A DNA stretch of 8,696 nucleotides from Planctomycetales bacterium (GTDB taxonomy: Bacteria; Planctomycetota; UBA11346): the NCBI GenBank assembly GCA_025362255.1, contig JANYGY010000136.1:1-8696 (forward strand). Direction: 5' to 3'. Of this stretch, positions 7,348-8,696 are shown piece after piece (the stretch's first letter is position 1; each line of letters starts with the position of its first letter). A program made the translations under genes and the position numbers. The notes below the pieces were generated by a model. That model made no database searches. It saw only the letters and a program-made list of their open reading frames with translations, and had not been told where the DNA came from.

Positions 7348-8167
7348 CCTCAGTTCCTTGCTTCAACCGATTCCGGGCGATGCACCGGCCGGCACCTCCG
7401 CGCGCTATGATCCGGTATTTCTCCGCCTCGAAGCCGAGATCGCCAAGCTCGGAGCCATCGATGGCAGCCCGGTCGACTGGACCCAGGTGGCCAATGATGC
7501 GACGGAGATCCTCACCTCGACTTCCAAGGATCTCCTCGCCGCGGTGTACCTGGCGCGCGCGTGGTATCAGCTTCATGGCGCCGCTGGGCTGCGCGATGGC
7601 TTGACGGTCATCGCCGATGTGGTGACGACCTATTGGGACGCGGGGTTCCCTCCGCTTGCGCGACTGCGCGCCCGCCGCGCCGCGTTGCAGTGGCTATCCG
7701 ACGGTCTGGGCGGAATGCCCACGGACACGGATCCAGCGCTGGTCGAGGCGACCCTCCAGCTCGTCGACCAGATCAACGATCATCTGCAGCCGCATTTCGA
7801 CGACGGCGACACCGGACTCAACGGTCTGCGCAACGGATTACGTCAGCTCCTCAACCCGGGCGCCGCCGAAAAACCTTTGAAAACTTCCTCCAAGAATGCG
7901 GGCCAGACCTTCGCGGCTGCTACTTCCTCGACTTCGGCAGGTGGCGTTGCCATCGATCGCGAGGAAGCGATGCGCTGCCTGCAGACCGCGGCGGCGTGGT
8001 TCCTCGCCATCGAACCCCACAGCCCGGTCGGCTATCTCGCCCAACGTGCCGCTGATCTCGGCGGCAAACCTTTTCACGCGGTATTCCGCGAATTGCTCGC
8101 AAACCACCAGCCAGCCCAGCAAGAACTGTGGCACGTGCTCGGCATTCCCGCTGAGCCTGGCATCTGA
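7337..8167 (+). CDS. tssA: TssA, T6SS assembly protein (ImpA N-terminal domain), short form
   Basis: A 276-residue cytoplasmic protein. The N-terminal ImpA domain (about 5-125) starts with the hallmark LLQPIPGDAPAGTSARYDP (8-26), then DWTQVANDATEILTSTSKDL (47-66) and RRAALQWLSDGL (113-124). A Lys/Ser/Thr/Ala-rich linker at about 172-204 joins a C-terminal helical segment containing EPHSPVGYLAQRAADLGG (226-243) and LWHVLGI near the end. This EPHSP block is the one seen in TssA1-type proteins, which cap the baseplate end or coordinate tube and sheath assembly. TssA families vary from roughly 340 to over 500 residues, so this one is short, mainly through a reduced middle and linker; no frameshift is evident. 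ATG 7337 lies inside the end of tssM (11-base overlap), implying coupling. Which TssA class it belongs to is inferred from the C-terminus only. Confidence 0.92.
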   Translation: MSSDLSSLLQPIPGDAPAGTSARYDPVFLRLEAEIAKLGAIDGSPVDWTQVANDATEILTSTSKDLLAAVYLARAWYQLHGAAGLRDGLTVIADVVTTYWDAGFPPLARLRARRAALQWLSDGLGGMPTDTDPALVEATLQLVDQINDHLQPHFDDGDTGLNGLRNGLRQLLNPGAAEKPLKTSSKNAGQTFAAATSSTSAGGVAIDREEAMRCLQTAAAWFLAIEPHSPVGYLAQRAADLGGKPFHAVFRELLANHQPAQQELWHVLGIPAEPGI

Positions 8168-8173
8168 CCCTCC

Positions 8174-8177
8174 AGGA
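8174..8177 (+). promoter_or_regulatory. Ribosome binding site of hcp
   Basis: AGGA within CAGGAAAA, seven bases before the hcp ATG at 8185, is among the clearest Shine-Dalgarno matches in the operon. This agrees with the need for far more Hcp than of the other components. Confidence 0.7.
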
Positions 8178-8184
8178 AAATCCC

Positions 8185-8667
8185 ATGGCCTTCGAATTCT
8201 ACGTCACGGTTAACGACACCAAGAAATCCTTCAGCGGCGAAAGCGACCGGGCTGCCTACAAAGGCAAAATCCCAGGCAGCTTCTTTTCGTGCGGAGTGGT
8301 CTCGCCACGCGACGCGACAACCGGCCAAGCGACCGGTAAACGCCGTCACGAACCGATCGTGATGCGCAAAAAAGTCGGACTGATGTCGCCCCTGTTCATC
8401 AAGGCGTTGACGTCGAACGAGGTGCTGCCCACCGTCGTCTTCGAATTCGTTCACACGTCGACCGATGGCAAGGAAGAGATTTTCTACAAAATCACCCTGT
8501 CGAACGCCACGGTCTCGAGCCACAAGATGGTGTTGCCCGAAACCACCGGCGACAGCACGCACATCGAATTGACCGAAGAGATCTGCTTCACCTTCCAGAA
8601 GATCGAATGGAATCACGTCAAAGGCCGCAAGGTCACGACCGATGACTGGACCTCGCAGGACAACTGA
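8185..8667 (+). CDS. hcp: Hcp (TssD) T6SS tube protein
   Basis: A 160-residue protein, the standard Hcp length. Hcp forms hexameric rings that stack into the inner tube, is expelled when the sheath contracts and can carry small effectors in its lumen. Supporting motifs are the MAFEFYVTV start, IPGSFFSCGVVSPRDATTGQ (29-48) followed by TGKRRHEPIVM (50-60), SPLFIKALTSNEVLP (68-82), and EEICFTFQKIEW (131-142) followed by DDW at 153-155. There is no signal peptide, as expected, and no C-terminal toxin extension: the TGA at 8665-8667 follows the normal end. Two cysteines are present (36 and 134). It is the last gene seen in the run, 17 bases after tssA with its own good ribosome site. No terminator is visible in the 29 bases that follow, so the operon may continue. 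Confidence 0.96.
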   Translation: MAFEFYVTVNDTKKSFSGESDRAAYKGKIPGSFFSCGVVSPRDATTGQATGKRRHEPIVMRKKVGLMSPLFIKALTSNEVLPTVVFEFVHTSTDGKEEIFYKITLSNATVSSHKMVLPETTGDSTHIELTEEICFTFQKIEWNHVKGRKVTTDDWTSQDN

Positions 8668-8696
8668 TTCTCGACGGCGCTGAAACGACGGACGGA

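Noticed and set aside
8668..8696. Possible terminator after hcp
   Set aside because: The 29 bases to the window edge show no stable hairpin with a following T-run.

Overview
The window comes from a GC-rich (clearly above 55% by eye) diderm bacterium and holds part of a type VI secretion system (T6SS, T6SSi-like) locus. The diderm assignment follows from the T6SS itself, an outer-membrane lipoprotein and inner-membrane TssL/TssM. Sequence alone does not let me name a genus; a proteobacterium is most likely, and other T6SS-bearing diderm phyla are possible.

Layout: (1) bases 1-1068, minus strand: the 5' part of a vgrG (tssI) spike gene that runs off the left edge. (2) 1069-1226: a 158-base divergent intergenic region with two short inverted repeats, the probable control region for both directions. 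(3) 1227-8667, plus strand: a compact run of six genes, tssJ, tssK, tssL, tssM, tssA and hcp (tssD). Gaps are 7 bases (tssK-tssL, tssL-tssM) and 17 bases (tssA-hcp). There are overlaps of 1 base (tssJ/tssK) and 11 bases (tssM/tssA). This looks like one operon with translational coupling. (4) 8668-8696: 29 bases with no feature I can support.

How the parts fit, from established T6SS biology: TssJ (outer-membrane lipoprotein), TssM and TssL (inner membrane) form the envelope-spanning complex. TssK connects that complex to the baseplate. TssA organises sheath/tube assembly. Hcp hexamers form the inner tube and VgrG is the tip that carries effectors. The sheath genes (tssB, tssC), the remaining baseplate genes (tssE, tssF, tssG), the ClpV ATPase (tssH) and any effector/immunity pair are not in the window and presumably lie outside it.

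I see no entirely new system. The departures from textbook components are a glycine/histidine-rich tandem-repeat linker inside the cytoplasmic part of TssM, a long charged low-complexity tail on TssJ, a short TssA, and the palindromes between vgrG and tssJ. No tRNA, rRNA, insertion sequence, CRISPR array or confident terminator was found.
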